DNA from: Variovorax sp. KK3
Lineage (GTDB): Bacteria; Pseudomonadota; Gammaproteobacteria; Burkholderiales; Burkholderiaceae_C
Length of the DNA stretch: 64,000 nucleotides
Direction: 5' to 3'
Assembly: GCF_001984055.1 (NCBI RefSeq)
Contig: NZ_LYVO01000028.1
Coordinates: 1-64,000 of the forward strand
Position numbers and translations under genes: made by a program. The notes under the pieces were generated by a model. That model made no database searches. It saw only the letters and a program-made list of their open reading frames with translations, and was not told the origin of the DNA. Below, one piece after another: positions 17,664 to 25,777 of this stretch (its first letter is position 1; each line of letters begins with the position of its first letter).

Positions 17664-17837
17664 ATGAACCGCCAACCCGATCCCCGCCACGCCGAGAAGC
17701 GACGCGCCGACCTTTCGCATGCGCACCTGCCGCATGACCATGACAGCCCCGTTCCAACGCGGCCGGCCGAAGAAGGCGAGGCGCAGCAGAGCCCTGGCGC
17801 CAAGCCTCTGGTGAAGAAGCAGCAACAGCAGCACTGA
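17664..17837 (+). CDS. Small hydrophilic His/Gln-rich protein (57 aa), unknown
   Basis: An ATG preceded by AGAGGAG (a strong Shine-Dalgarno, 17651-17657) opens 57 codons. The product has no hydrophobic segment: a His-rich stretch (HAHLPHDHD, about residues 19-27), Pro/Glu-rich middle and a C-terminal tail of Lys and Gln ending QQQQH. It looks disordered. The His cluster could bind divalent metal, but that is speculation. It stands alone between the LysR gene and a facing Crp-like gene. The ribosome site is the best evidence that it is expressed. Confidence 0.5.
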   Translation: MNRQPDPRHAEKRRADLSHAHLPHDHDSPVPTRPAEEGEAQQSPGAKPLVKKQQQQH

Positions 17838-17882
17838 ACCGCCGCGAACCGCCGTGCCGCCCTGCCGCCGGGCGCAGCGGCG

Positions 17883-18590
17883 CTACTCGACGAAGCGCCG
17901 CAGTCCGTCGAGATCGATCACGGTGATGCCGCCGTATTCGATGCGCAGCAGCCCGGCCTCGCGCAGCCGGTTGAGTGCGGCGTTGCAGCGTTGGCGAGAC
18001 AGGCCCGAGAGGTTCGCGATTTCCTCCTGCGATGTCTGCAGATGCACGTCGACATCGGGATGCAGCCAGGGATGGAACAAGCCCGCCAGTGCCCGCGCGA
18101 CCTGGCTGTCGGCGTCGAGCAGGCGGTGCGCCGCGTAGTTGCCCATGAACCAGTGCAGCCGCTCGTTGATCTGCCGCAGCAGGAAGTGGTCGAAGGTCTG
18201 CTGCGTCTGGTGCAGCCACTCGAAGGTCTCCAGCGGCAGCAGCGCCACGCGGCTGTCGCGCAGCGCGACGATGTCGGCCGAGCGCGGCACGGCACGCAGC
18301 AGGGTGCCTTCGCCGAACCAGCTGCCGACCGACAAGCCGCCGAAGGTGACGGAGCGGCCGTCGTCGGAGTCGATGGACCACTTGAGCAGCCCTTCCAGCG
18401 TGCCGTACCAGTGCAGCGGCGTGTCGCCGCGCCGGCACAGCGCGGCGCCGGCGGCCACGGATTGCTCGCGCATCTCTTCGGCCACGCGCGCCTGAACGTC
18501 GCCCGGCAGCGCGGGGAACCAGACCGAGCGCTGCAACAGCTGGTCGATGGTGAGAGAGGCCGCCGGTGTGCGGCTCGGCTTGGGTTGCAT
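17883..18590 (-). CDS. Crp/Fnr-family transcriptional regulator
   Basis: 235 residues: cNMP-binding-like beta-roll (about 25-150; GSWFGEGTLL in place of the canonical FGEL cassette, with PRSADI following) and a C-terminal winged helix (TSQEEIANLSGLSRQRCNAALNRL). The altered cassette may not bind cAMP. Its start lies 115 bp from the divergent BKACE gene, so it probably controls that catabolic operon. No Cys cluster for FeS. Relatives of this long type are often annotated only as Crp/Fnr regulators with unknown ligands. Confidence 0.9.
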   Translation of the reverse strand: MQPKPSRTPAASLTIDQLLQRSVWFPALPGDVQARVAEEMREQSVAAGAALCRRGDTPLHWYGTLEGLLKWSIDSDDGRSVTFGGLSVGSWFGEGTLLRAVPRSADIVALRDSRVALLPLETFEWLHQTQQTFDHFLLRQINERLHWFMGNYAAHRLLDADSQVARALAGLFHPWLHPDVDVHLQTSQEEIANLSGLSRQRCNAALNRLREAGLLRIEYGGITVIDLDGLRRFVE

Positions 18591-18629
18591 CGGGGGGTGT
18601 CCTGCGCCGCGTAAACCCTGACTTCAAAT

Positions 18630-18643
18630 GTCGTCGCGATGAC
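18630..18643. promoter_or_regulatory. Imperfect palindrome, possible operator for the BKACE operon
   Basis: GTCGTCGCGATGAC is a 14-bp dyad with one mismatched pair, in the divergent region between the Crp-like regulator and the BKACE gene. AATAAT at 18667-18672 may be a -10 element. The palindrome is placed where an upstream regulator site would be expected. Confidence 0.3.
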
Positions 18644-18705
18644 TGTGGCCCGGACGGCGGCCAAAAATAATAGCGCGCTCATCCCAAGATCCAGGAGCCG
18701 ATTCG

Positions 18706-19623
18706 ATGTCCAAGCGCAAGGTGATCGTGACCATCGCCCCCACGGGCGGCATGGCGCACAAGTCGCAGAACCCCCACCTCCCCACCCAGCCCGCCGAGAT
18801 CGCGACCGACGTGGTGGCCTGCTGGAAGGCCGGCGCCAGCGTCGCGGCCATTCACGCACGGCGGCCCGACGACGGCGCGACCTGCGATGCGGCGGTGTAC
18901 CGCGAGATCAACCAGCGCATCCGCGATGCCGGCTGCGACATCGTGCTCAACAACTCGACCGGCGGCGGCGTGCACGGCGACATGGTCAAGCCGCTGCCCG
19001 GCGGGCGCTGGGAGATCGCGTTCGACGAACGCGTGAAGGGCATGGATGCCGGCGCCGAGATGTGCACGCTCGACGCGACCACGCTCAACCTGAGCTTCGA
19101 GGGCCGCGAGATCCTGATGGACACGCCGCTGACCAAGGGCCGCGAACTCGCCGCCGGCATGAAGGCGCGCGGCATCAAGCCCGAGTGGGAGGTGTTCAGC
19201 CCCACGCACATCCTGCAGGACACGACGACGCTGATCAACGAAGGGCTGGACGAGGCGCCGTACTTCATCAACCTGGTGATGAACGTGCACCGCGCGTTCC
19301 AGAACGCGATGCCGTTTTCGCCGCGCCACCTGCAGATGATGGTCGACACGCTGCCCAAGGGCGCGATCTTCTGCGTGAGCGGCATCGGGCCGTCGCAGCT
19401 CGAAGCCAACATCAGCGCCCTGCTGCTCGGTGGCCACGCGCGCGTGGGGCTGGAGGACAACCTGTACTACCGCCACGGCGAGCTGGCCACCAACCTGCAG
19501 CTGACCGAGCGCATCGTGCGCGTCATCCGCGAGATGGACATGGAGCCGGCCACGCCGGCCGAGGCGCGCGACATGATGGGGCTGCCGCGCATGGGGCTGC
19601 CCAAGCCCGAGTTCGCGATCTGA
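18706..19623 (+). CDS. Beta-keto acid cleavage enzyme (BKACE, DUF849)
   Basis: 305 residues of the 3-keto-5-aminohexanoate cleavage family. These zinc TIM-barrel enzymes condense a beta-keto acid with acetyl-CoA and split it into acetoacetate and a new CoA ester. Seen: the metal-ligand region ([11 protein letters not shown]), NNSTGGG, and SGIGPSQLE near the C-terminus. It is followed 3 bp later by a carnitine dehydrogenase-like gene, the same pairing as carnitine degradation (3-dehydrocarnitine cleavage to betainyl-CoA and acetoacetate), so that substrate is a reasonable guess. The start follows CCAGGAGCCG, a good ribosome site. Confidence 0.88.
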   Translation: MSKRKVIVTIAPTGGMAHKSQNPHLPTQPAEIATDVVACWKAGASVAAIHARRPDDGATCDAAVYREINQRIRDAGCDIVLNNSTGGGVHGDMVKPLPGGRWEIAFDERVKGMDAGAEMCTLDATTLNLSFEGREILMDTPLTKGRELAAGMKARGIKPEWEVFSPTHILQDTTTLINEGLDEAPYFINLVMNVHRAFQNAMPFSPRHLQMMVDTLPKGAIFCVSGIGPSQLEANISALLLGGHARVGLEDNLYYRHGELATNLQLTERIVRVIREMDMEPATPAEARDMMGLPRMGLPKPEFAI

Positions 19624-19626
19624 GCC

Positions 19627-20583
19627 ATGGCTGCACTGCACGACAAGACCATCCGCCGCGTCGCCGTGGTCGGCACGGGCGTGATCGGCGCGAGCTGGGC
19701 TGCGTACTTCCTCGCGCACGGGCTCGATGTCGACGCCACCGATCCGTCGCCGGGCGCCGAAGCGCGGCTGCGCGAAGCCGTGGCGCAGCACTGGCCGACG
19801 CTCGAGCGCTTCGGGCTCGCCGAAGGTGCGTCGATGGATCGCCTGCGTTTCCATCCGGATCTGGAAGCGGCTTTGCGCGACTGCGACTTCGTGCAGGAGA
19901 ACGGGCCGGAGCGCCTGGACTTCAAGATCGACCTGTTCCGGCGCATGGACGCCGCGGCGCCTGCGCATGCCATCCTGGCTTCGAGTTCATCGGGCTTGCG
20001 CGTCAGCGACTTCCAGTCCGGCTGCGCGAACCCGCAGCGCGTGGTGCTGGGCCATCCTTTCAACCCGCCGCACCTGATTCCGCTGGTGGAAGTGATCGGC
20101 GGCGAGGGCACCTCGGCCGACGCCGTGGCACGCACGATGGATTTCTATGCGGCGATCGGCAAGCGGCCGATCCACGTGAAGCGCGAGGTCAAGGGGCATA
20201 TCGCGAACCGGCTGCAGGCTGCGCTGTGGCGCGAGGCTTTTCATCTGGTGGAGCAGGGCGTGGCGTCGGTGGCCGACATCGACACTGCGATCGCGCACGG
20301 GCCGGGGCTGCGCTGGGCCTTGATGGGGCCTTTCATGAACCTACATCTGTCGGGCGGCGCAGGCGGCGTCGCGCACGTGCTCGCGCACCTGGGCGGGCCG
20401 ATCGAAGACTGGTGGAAAGATCTTGGCGCACCCACGATGAGCGAGGCGATCAAGAAGCAAGTCACCGAAGGCGTGGCTGCGGAGATGGGCGAGCGCAGCC
20501 TGCAGGAACTCGAGTCAACGCGCGACACCCTGCTGTTGAACCTGATTCGCGCAAAGGCCGCCTCCGGCACACTCGAAGCATGA
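19627..20583 (+). CDS. 3-hydroxyacyl-CoA dehydrogenase-family protein, L-carnitine dehydrogenase-like
   Basis: 318 residues. An N-terminal Rossmann NAD site (VAVVGTGVIGASWAAYF, about 13-29) is followed by the 3HCDH signature LGHPFNPPHLIPLVEV (about 140-155) and a C-terminal helical dimer domain. Short, CoA-independent members of this family include L-carnitine dehydrogenase and lambda-crystallin/gulonate dehydrogenase. Adjacency to a BKACE gene favours oxidation of L-carnitine or a similar 3-hydroxy acid to the 3-keto acid that BKACE then cleaves. It lacks the fused thioesterase found in some carnitine dehydrogenases. Substrate inferred from context only. Confidence 0.8.
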   Translation: MAALHDKTIRRVAVVGTGVIGASWAAYFLAHGLDVDATDPSPGAEARLREAVAQHWPTLERFGLAEGASMDRLRFHPDLEAALRDCDFVQENGPERLDFKIDLFRRMDAAAPAHAILASSSSGLRVSDFQSGCANPQRVVLGHPFNPPHLIPLVEVIGGEGTSADAVARTMDFYAAIGKRPIHVKREVKGHIANRLQAALWREAFHLVEQGVASVADIDTAIAHGPGLRWALMGPFMNLHLSGGAGGVAHVLAHLGGPIEDWWKDLGAPTMSEAIKKQVTEGVAAEMGERSLQELESTRDTLLLNLIRAKAASGTLEA

Positions 20584-20589
20584 CGGCCC

Positions 20590-20690
20590 CCCGGCTTTTC
20601 ACGAGCTTCGCTCGTGTAACTCCACCCCCCACGGGGGAGGCGCGGCCCGCCTTGGGGCGGCCCGGCGGCGGCCGCCTACTACCTCTGGAG
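20590..20690. repeat. Composite hairpin repeat (REP-like) in an operon gap
   Basis: The 112-bp gap between the dehydrogenase and the AMP-ligase holds three hairpins in a row: CACGAG-CTTCG-CTCGTG (20600-20616), CCCCC-AC-GGGGG (20626-20637), and CCGCCTTGGGGCGG (20647-20660) continuing into CCCGGCGGCG. The last 24 bp recur at 39575-39598 with one mismatch. Similar GC-rich hairpins are scattered in Comamonadaceae genomes. Confidence 0.6.
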
Positions 20691-20695
20691 GCGCC

Positions 20696-22504
20696 ATGGT
20701 GACGGGCTTCTTCGACGACGACACCCAACTCGCCCCGCCGCGCACGCTGCGCATCGACTTCGACGATGGCTCCTTCGCACTGCGTTCGCCGGTGGCGCTG
20801 CGACCCTACGCGCGCTGCATCGGCGAATGGCTCGAACGCTGGGCGCGCGAGACGCCCGACGCGATCGCGCTGGCCGAGCGCAACGAACAAGGCGACGGCT
20901 GGCGCAAGCTGGACTACCGTGCGTTGCGGCAGGCGGTCGGCGCGGTCGCCCAAGGCCTGCTCGACCTGAACGTGCCGGCGGACAAGCCGGTGGTGATCCT
21001 CTCCGACAACGCGATCGACCACGCGGTGCTGATGCTCGCCGCCATGCACATCGGCCGCACTGCATGCTCGCTTTCCAGCGCCTATTCGCGCATGGCCAAG
21101 GATCCGTCGCGGCTGCACGTCATGCTGCAGACGCTGCAGCCTTCGTTGATCTACGCATCCGATGCCAAGGTGTACGGCGGCGCGCTCGCCGGGTGCGGGG
21201 TCGAAGCCGTTGCGGTATTCAGCCGCCATGCCGATACGCACCCGGGTGCCCTGCCCTTCGAGCGGCTGATCGCCACGGCGGAAACGCCTGCGGTGATGCA
21301 GGCCTTCGAAGCCATCGGCCCCGACACGCACGCCAAGTACCTGCTGACCTCGGGCTCCACCGGCAAGCCCAAGGTGGTGATCAACACGCACCGCATGCTG
21401 TGCGCCAACCAGCAGATGATCGCGCAGACCTGGCGCTTTCTGGGTCACGAGGCGCCGGTGCTGGTCGACTGGCTGCCCTGGAGTCACACCTTCGGCGCGA
21501 ACCACAACTTCAACATGGTGCTGTGCCATGGCGGCGCGCTCTACATCGACGAGGGCCGGCCGGCGCCGGGCCTGATCGAGAAGACGGTGCGCAACCTGCG
21601 TGAAGTGCGGCCCACGCTGCTGTTCAACGTGCCGCGCGGCTACGACATGCTGCTGCCCTTCCTTGAGGCCGACGAGGCGCTCGCGGCCGACGTGCTCTCA
21701 CGCCTGCGCCTGTGTTTCTACGCCGCCGCGGCGCTCGCGCCATCGACCTGGCAGCGGCTCGAAGCCGTGGCCCGGCGCGCGCGGCCGGACAGGCCCTTGT
21801 GGCTCACCACATCGTGGGGCGCGACCGAGACCTCGCCGGCCATCACGTCGGCCCACTGGAAGCTCGACGGCGCCGGATGCATCGGCGCGCCGCTGCCGGG
21901 GCTGGAGCTCAAGTTCGTGCCCAACGGCGACAAGCTCGAGATGCGGGTCAAGGGCGTGTCGGTGTTCCCCGGCTACCGCCACGCACCGCGCGAGACGGCA
22001 CAGGCCTTCGACGAAGAGGGCTACTACCGCATCGGCGACGCGGGCTACCTGGCCGATGCGGCGCGGCCCGAATGCGGCGTGATCTTCAACGGTCGCGTGG
22101 CCGAAGACTTCAAGCTCAACAGCGGCACTTGGGTGTCGGTGGGCACGCTGCGGGTCGACATCGTCTCGCGCCTCGCACCGCTGGCGCAGGACGTGGTGAT
22201 CACCGGCCACGACCGCGATTGCGTGGGCATGCTGGTCTTTCCGAGCGCGCAGGCTGCGGCCATGCCGCCGGCGGAGCTGCAGGCGGCGATCCATCGCACG
22301 ATGACGGCGCTGCGCGAGGCCGGCGCGGGCTCGTCGCAATGCCCGGTTCGCGCGCTCGTGCTGGGCACGCCGCCCGACATCGACGCGGGCGAGATCACGG
22401 ACAAGGGCTACATCAACCAGCGCGCGGTGCTGAACCGCCGCGCGGCGGAGGTGGAGCGGCTTCACGGTGCCGCGCACGATCCGGCGGTGGTGCGGCTGGA
22501 CTGA
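20696..22504 (+). CDS. AMP-dependent acyl-CoA ligase, feruloyl-CoA synthase-like
   Basis: 602 residues of the ANL superfamily. The P-loop-like motif LTSGSTGKPKV lies at about residue 219, SWGATETSPA is the A5 region, and GYYRIGDAGYL carries the A7 aspartate. The N-terminus (RTLRIDFDDGSFALRSPVALRPY) and the extended C-terminus with EITDKGYINQRAVL match feruloyl-CoA synthases rather than acetate or fatty-acid ligases. It would activate an aromatic or carnitine-like acid with ATP and CoA. Third gene after BKACE and dehydrogenase, but separated by a hairpin repeat, so it may also be expressed separately. The presence of an aromatic-type ligase beside carnitine-type genes is odd. Confidence 0.82.
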   Translation: MVTGFFDDDTQLAPPRTLRIDFDDGSFALRSPVALRPYARCIGEWLERWARETPDAIALAERNEQGDGWRKLDYRALRQAVGAVAQGLLDLNVPADKPVVILSDNAIDHAVLMLAAMHIGRTACSLSSAYSRMAKDPSRLHVMLQTLQPSLIYASDAKVYGGALAGCGVEAVAVFSRHADTHPGALPFERLIATAETPAVMQAFEAIGPDTHAKYLLTSGSTGKPKVVINTHRMLCANQQMIAQTWRFLGHEAPVLVDWLPWSHTFGANHNFNMVLCHGGALYIDEGRPAPGLIEKTVRNLREVRPTLLFNVPRGYDMLLPFLEADEALAADVLSRLRLCFYAAAALAPSTWQRLEAVARRARPDRPLWLTTSWGATETSPAITSAHWKLDGAGCIGAPLPGLELKFVPNGDKLEMRVKGVSVFPGYRHAPRETAQAFDEEGYYRIGDAGYLADAARPECGVIFNGRVAEDFKLNSGTWVSVGTLRVDIVSRLAPLAQDVVITGHDRDCVGMLVFPSAQAAAMPPAELQAAIHRTMTALREAGAGSSQCPVRALVLGTPPDIDAGEITDKGYINQRAVLNRRAAEVERLHGAAHDPAVVRLD

Positions 22505-22509
22505 AAGCG

Positions 22510-23259
22510 CTAGCCCGGCCAGCGCGCGGTGCCGCTGCCGCGCGAAGTCCCCGGCTCGGGAAAAGGCATGGGCCACGACAGCGCGCCCATGCGGGTGGAT
22601 TGCAGCGATGCCCTGTCGGTCTCCACCTGCTGAAAGCATTCCAGCATCGCGTTGACGCCCGGCGCGCGCCCGGGATGGTCGCGCCACTGAGGCCACTCGT
22701 GGTCCATCTGCGCGCACAGGTCCGGCCAGGCCTCCGCCAGCGCGGCCCATGACACCAGCTCCGGATCGGCCACCTGCCGGGCCAGCCGCGACATGCCACG
22801 GCGCAGCGAAGGCACCTGCTCCAGCAGCAGTCGGCAGCGCCGGAATTCCTGCACATCGCGCGGCAGGTCCAGGCCCGAGCCGCCGTAATGGCGGGGCCGC
22901 ACGCCGGTGAGCAGGGCGAAGAGCGCCAGGCTCGACAGGCCTTGCTCGCCCGCGGCCAGCCAGCGCACGGCCTCGGGGTCGAGGCGGCGCGCCGAGCGGC
23001 CGAGCTGCGCACGCACGCGCCCCATGGCCGCCGCGGTCTCCTGCGCACGCAGGCGCGCCAGGCCATCGCGCGGGCCGATGACGGCGGTGGCGCCCAGCAT
23101 GCGGGCCACGTCGGCATGCAGCACGTGCAGGTCGCTCGCGCCGCGCAGCAGGCGCAGCCAGGCACCGAGCGGCATGTCGCCATACAGGATCGTGCAGCCT
23201 TCTCGCTGCGCGATCCTGTAGTTGGGCGCACCCTCGGGCGCTGGCTTCAGCGTGCTCAT
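22510..23259 (-). CDS. Conserved-looking hypothetical protein (249 aa)
   Basis: Not recognised. A soluble, mostly helical, Arg/Leu/Ala-rich protein with no signal peptide or transmembrane helix. Features: a central ALFALLTGVRPRHYGG segment, paired Trp residues (ALAEAWPDLCAQMDHEWPQWRDHPG) and a Ser/Gly/Arg tail. It stops 5 bp from the facing ligase gene and is divergent from the ModE-like gene with 120 bp between starts. Codon use matches neighbours, so it is probably a resident gene. No function is proposed. Confidence 0.6.
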   Translation of the reverse strand: MSTLKPAPEGAPNYRIAQREGCTILYGDMPLGAWLRLLRGASDLHVLHADVARMLGATAVIGPRDGLARLRAQETAAAMGRVRAQLGRSARRLDPEAVRWLAAGEQGLSSLALFALLTGVRPRHYGGSGLDLPRDVQEFRRCRLLLEQVPSLRRGMSRLARQVADPELVSWAALAEAWPDLCAQMDHEWPQWRDHPGRAPGVNAMLECFQQVETDRASLQSTRMGALSWPMPFPEPGTSRGSGTARWPG

Positions 23260-23379
23260 GGCTCTCTATCGGCAGCCGGGGCCTTCGCGAACAGGGTGCG
23301 GGCGCCAAAAAAGTGCGCGGCCCGGGCGGCGACGCATCGATTACGCTTCGGGGCTGACCTCAAGACGCGACGCCCCGGC

Positions 23380-23727
23380 ATGAAATCCAAAGTGCAGTTT
23401 CGACTTCGCATCTACCGCGACGAGAGCATCGCCATCGGCCCGGGCAAGATCGCGCTGCTCGAAGCCATCGCCGAGACCGGCTCGATCTCGGCCGCCGGGC
23501 GGCAGCTGGGCATGTCCTACCGCCGGGCCTGGCTGTTGATCGACGAGATGAACAAGGCGCTCAGCAGCCCCGCCGTCAACACCGCGGCCGGTGGCTCGCA
23601 CGGCGGCGGCAGCGCGCTGACGCCCGTGGGCGAGCAGATCGTCAAGCACTACCGCGCCGTGGAAAGCACGGCCCGCATGAGCGCGGCCGCGGACATCGCG
23701 GCGCTGACGCGGCTGCTGGCCCAGTAA
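23380..23727 (+). CDS. ModE N-terminal-type winged-helix regulator without molybdate-binding domain
   Basis: 115 residues forming only the LysR-like winged HTH of ModE: IGPGKIALLEAIAETGSISAAGRQLGMSYRRAWLLIDEMNK (helix-turn-helix about 23-60) and the wing region with LTPVGEQIVKHYR. E. coli ModE is 262 residues with two molbindin (MOP/TOBE) domains after this; here they are absent. One-domain relatives are common and may act with separate molbindins or respond to something else. It sits 14 bp before trmO and 1.3 kb before modBAC, so control of molybdate uptake is likely. A Gly/Ser/His insert (about 69-77) lies before the wing. Confidence 0.85.
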   Translation: MKSKVQFRLRIYRDESIAIGPGKIALLEAIAETGSISAAGRQLGMSYRRAWLLIDEMNKALSSPAVNTAAGGSHGGGSALTPVGEQIVKHYRAVESTARMSAAADIAALTRLLAQ

Positions 23728-23741
23728 GGAAAGGCCCTGCG

Positions 23742-24233
23742 ATGACGGCACCAGACACCATCGAGTGCCGGCCCATCGGCCTGGTGCACAGCCGTTTCAC
23801 CGCCGTCGAAGGCATGCCGATCCAGACCGCCGGCGCGCCGGACGAACCGGGGCGAATCGAGCTCTTTCCCGACTATGCCGCGGGCCTGAAAGACATCGAG
23901 GGCTTCGACTACCTGATCGTGCTGACCCACTTCCACCGCTGCATGCAAGAGCGGCTGGAAGTGACGCCCTTCCTCGATACGGCTGCCCATGGTGTGTTCG
24001 CGACCCGCGCGCCGGCGCGGCCGAACCGCATCGGACTGTCGATCGTGCGGTTGATGTCGGTGGAAGGCCGCACCCTCCATTTCAGCGGCAACGACATGCT
24101 GGACCAGACGCCGGTGCTGGACATCAAGCCCTATGTGCCGCGCTTCGACGTGCGCGACACGCAGCGCATCGGCTGGTTCGCCGGGCGGGTGGACGCTTTA
24201 GCCCAGGTCCGGTCCGACGACAGGATGGGCTGA
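23742..24233 (+). CDS. trmO: tRNA (N6-threonylcarbamoyladenosine(37)-N6)-methyltransferase TrmO
   Basis: 163 residues of the TsaA/TrmO (UPF0066) beta-barrel family. TrmO methylates t6A37 to m6t6A37 in tRNA-Thr using S-adenosylmethionine. Seen: PIGLVHSRF at the start, GFDYLIVLTHFH, and the hallmark FATRAPARPNRIGLS with the catalytic Arg/Pro residues, ending DIKPYVPRFD. E. coli TrmO is longer (235) because of an extra C-terminal domain; this short form is common in other bacteria. It is cotranscribed with the ModE-like gene. Its last 36 bp overlap the end of the facing nitroreductase gene. Confidence 0.9.
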   Translation: MTAPDTIECRPIGLVHSRFTAVEGMPIQTAGAPDEPGRIELFPDYAAGLKDIEGFDYLIVLTHFHRCMQERLEVTPFLDTAAHGVFATRAPARPNRIGLSIVRLMSVEGRTLHFSGNDMLDQTPVLDIKPYVPRFDVRDTQRIGWFAGRVDALAQVRSDDRMG

Positions 24234-24854
24234 CCCCGGCGCCTGCCGGCTGCCGGCCGCGGGCCCCGGCCAGCGCGACCAGACGGTGTGGGACAGCCAC
24301 TCCCGGGCCGGCGGCGGTGCCTCGCGGATCGTGCCGATGCTGATGAAGCCAGCCAGATATTCGTTCGGGCCCAGGCCCAGCTCGCGCGCCAGGATGGCAT
24401 CGAAGCAGCGCTCGCCGCTCAGCACGCAGGCGCCGTAGCCCAGCTGGTGCGCCGCCGCCAGCACGTTGCCCAGCGCGGCCCCGGCACCCAGCCATTGCTC
24501 GCGCAGCGGCACCTTGGTGTGCGGACGCGGCGACACCACGAAGCCGAGGAGCGTGGGCGCGCGCGTGGCGTGCTCGGCGGCGCGCTGCAGGTCGGTGGGC
24601 GTGGCCAGCGGGTCGCGGCGCAGCTTCTCGGCCTGGAAGCAATGGGCGAGCGCCGCCCGCTCGCGCTGCGGAAACTCGATCACGCGCCAAGGATGCAGCC
24701 CGCCATGGTCGGGTGCCCGCATGCCGGCCTGAACCATGCCCTCGAGCTCGTCGGCGTTCGGCCCGGGCGCCTGCAAGCGCCTGGGCGAGACGGAGCGGCG
24801 CGTCAGCAGCACTTCGAGCACGCGCTCGGCCGGGGTCATGAGGCGCGTGGTCAC
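24198..24854 (-). CDS. Nitroreductase-family flavoprotein, YdjA-like
   Basis: 218 residues, FMN-dependent NAD(P)H nitroreductase fold. An N-terminal RRSVSPRRL phosphate-binding segment is followed by RAPDHGGLHPWRVIEF (FMN contact) and GAGAALGNVLAAAHQLGYGA (FMN/dimer helix), as in E. coli YdjA. It probably reduces quinones or nitro compounds; the natural substrate is unknown. The C-terminal 25 residues (Pro/Ala/Gly-rich) extend beyond YdjA and are encoded in the 36 bp overlapping trmO. Divergent from modB with a 199-bp gap. Confidence 0.88.
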   Translation of the reverse strand: MTTRLMTPAERVLEVLLTRRSVSPRRLQAPGPNADELEGMVQAGMRAPDHGGLHPWRVIEFPQRERAALAHCFQAEKLRRDPLATPTDLQRAAEHATRAPTLLGFVVSPRPHTKVPLREQWLGAGAALGNVLAAAHQLGYGACVLSGERCFDAILARELGLGPNEYLAGFISIGTIREAPPPAREWLSHTVWSRWPGPAAGSRQAPGSAHPVVGPDLG

Positions 24855-24917
24855 GGCGTGTCGAAAGGGGGGTGCATGCGGCGAGAGGGTTCTGCCCAGG
24901 TGCTGGAATACTGCCTC

Positions 24918-24947
24918 ATCGCTGTATCGATCGGTATACGAATATCG
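24918..24947. promoter_or_regulatory. Candidate ModE operator upstream of modB
   Basis: ATCGCTGTATCGATCGGTATACGAAT... is an AT-richer dyad: TCGCTGTAT and GTATACGA face each other around CGATCG. It resembles the CGNTATAT-N6-TATANCG layout of ModE sites, lies about 110 bp before modB, and sits between modB and the nitroreductase gene. The match is partial and unverified. Confidence 0.35.
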
Positions 24948-25053
24948 TTCTTACGGGCCACGGCTTTTCCATCTTGCTCTCTGCCCCTGAATGCCCGCTA
25001 ATCCGGCTTGGCGGAGGCGCCAAAGCGCCGTGCAACAATACCGCCGTATCTAA

Positions 25054-25737
25054 ATGAACACAACGTCATCCTTGCTCGGCACGATGGACTGGTCGCCCCT
25101 GGTCCTGTCGCTGAAGGTCGCGGGCGTGGCCACGGTGCTCGCGCTGGTGGCCGGCGTGGCGCTGGGATGGCTGTTCGCACGCAAGCGCTTCTTCGGCCGC
25201 ACGGTGCTCGAGTCCTTGTTCATGCTGCCCCTGGTGCTGCCGCCCACGGTGATCGGCTACGCCATCCTCGTGGCCGCCGGCCGGCGAAGCCCGCTGGGCG
25301 CGTGGCTGCGGGAGCACCTGGACTACACCATCATCTTCAACTGGCACGGTGCCGTGGTGGCTTCGGCCGTGGTCGCGTTGCCGCTCGTGCTGAAGTCGGC
25401 CAGCGCGGCCTTCGAAGGCGTCGACCGTGCGCTCGAAGCCGCGGCCAGCACGCTGCGCCAGTCGCCTTTTTCGGTTTTCCTGCGCGTGACGCTGCCGCTG
25501 GCCTGGCCCGGCATCCTGGCCGGCACGCTGCTGGCCTTCGCGCGCGCCATGGGCGAGTTCGGCGCATCGCTGATGGTGGCCGGCTCCATTCCGAAGCAGA
25601 CCCAGACGCTGTCGATGGCGATCTACGACGCCGCCCAAGCCGGGCAGGACGACCTGGCCTTGGTGCTCGTGATCGTGACCTCGGTGCTGTCGATCACGGT
25701 GCTGGTGCTGTCGAACCGATTCTTTTCACTTCGCTGA
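25054..25737 (+). CDS. modB: Molybdate ABC transporter permease ModB
   Basis: 227 residues with five to six transmembrane helices. Seen: VLALVAGVALGWLFARKRF, the molybdate-permease segment LPLVLPPTVIGYAIL, and the cytoplasmic EAA loop (ALEAAASTLRQSPF, then RVTLPLAWPGILAG) that docks on ModC. As a dimer it forms the inner-membrane channel for molybdate/tungstate. Unusually modB comes first in the operon (modB-modA-modC), followed 40 bp later by modA. A possible ModE operator lies upstream. Confidence 0.95.
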   Translation: MNTTSSLLGTMDWSPLVLSLKVAGVATVLALVAGVALGWLFARKRFFGRTVLESLFMLPLVLPPTVIGYAILVAAGRRSPLGAWLREHLDYTIIFNWHGAVVASAVVALPLVLKSASAAFEGVDRALEAAASTLRQSPFSVFLRVTLPLAWPGILAGTLLAFARAMGEFGASLMVAGSIPKQTQTLSMAIYDAAQAGQDDLALVLVIVTSVLSITVLVLSNRFFSLR

Positions 25738-25777
25738 TCTTTTCCCTGACCTTCCGACCTTCTAGGAGCTTTTCGCC

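Noticed and set aside
18706..20583. Assignment as a complete carnitine operon (cdhABC)
   Set aside because: Thioesterase and CdhR-like parts are missing and the third gene looks like an aromatic ligase, so only a carnitine-like label is given.
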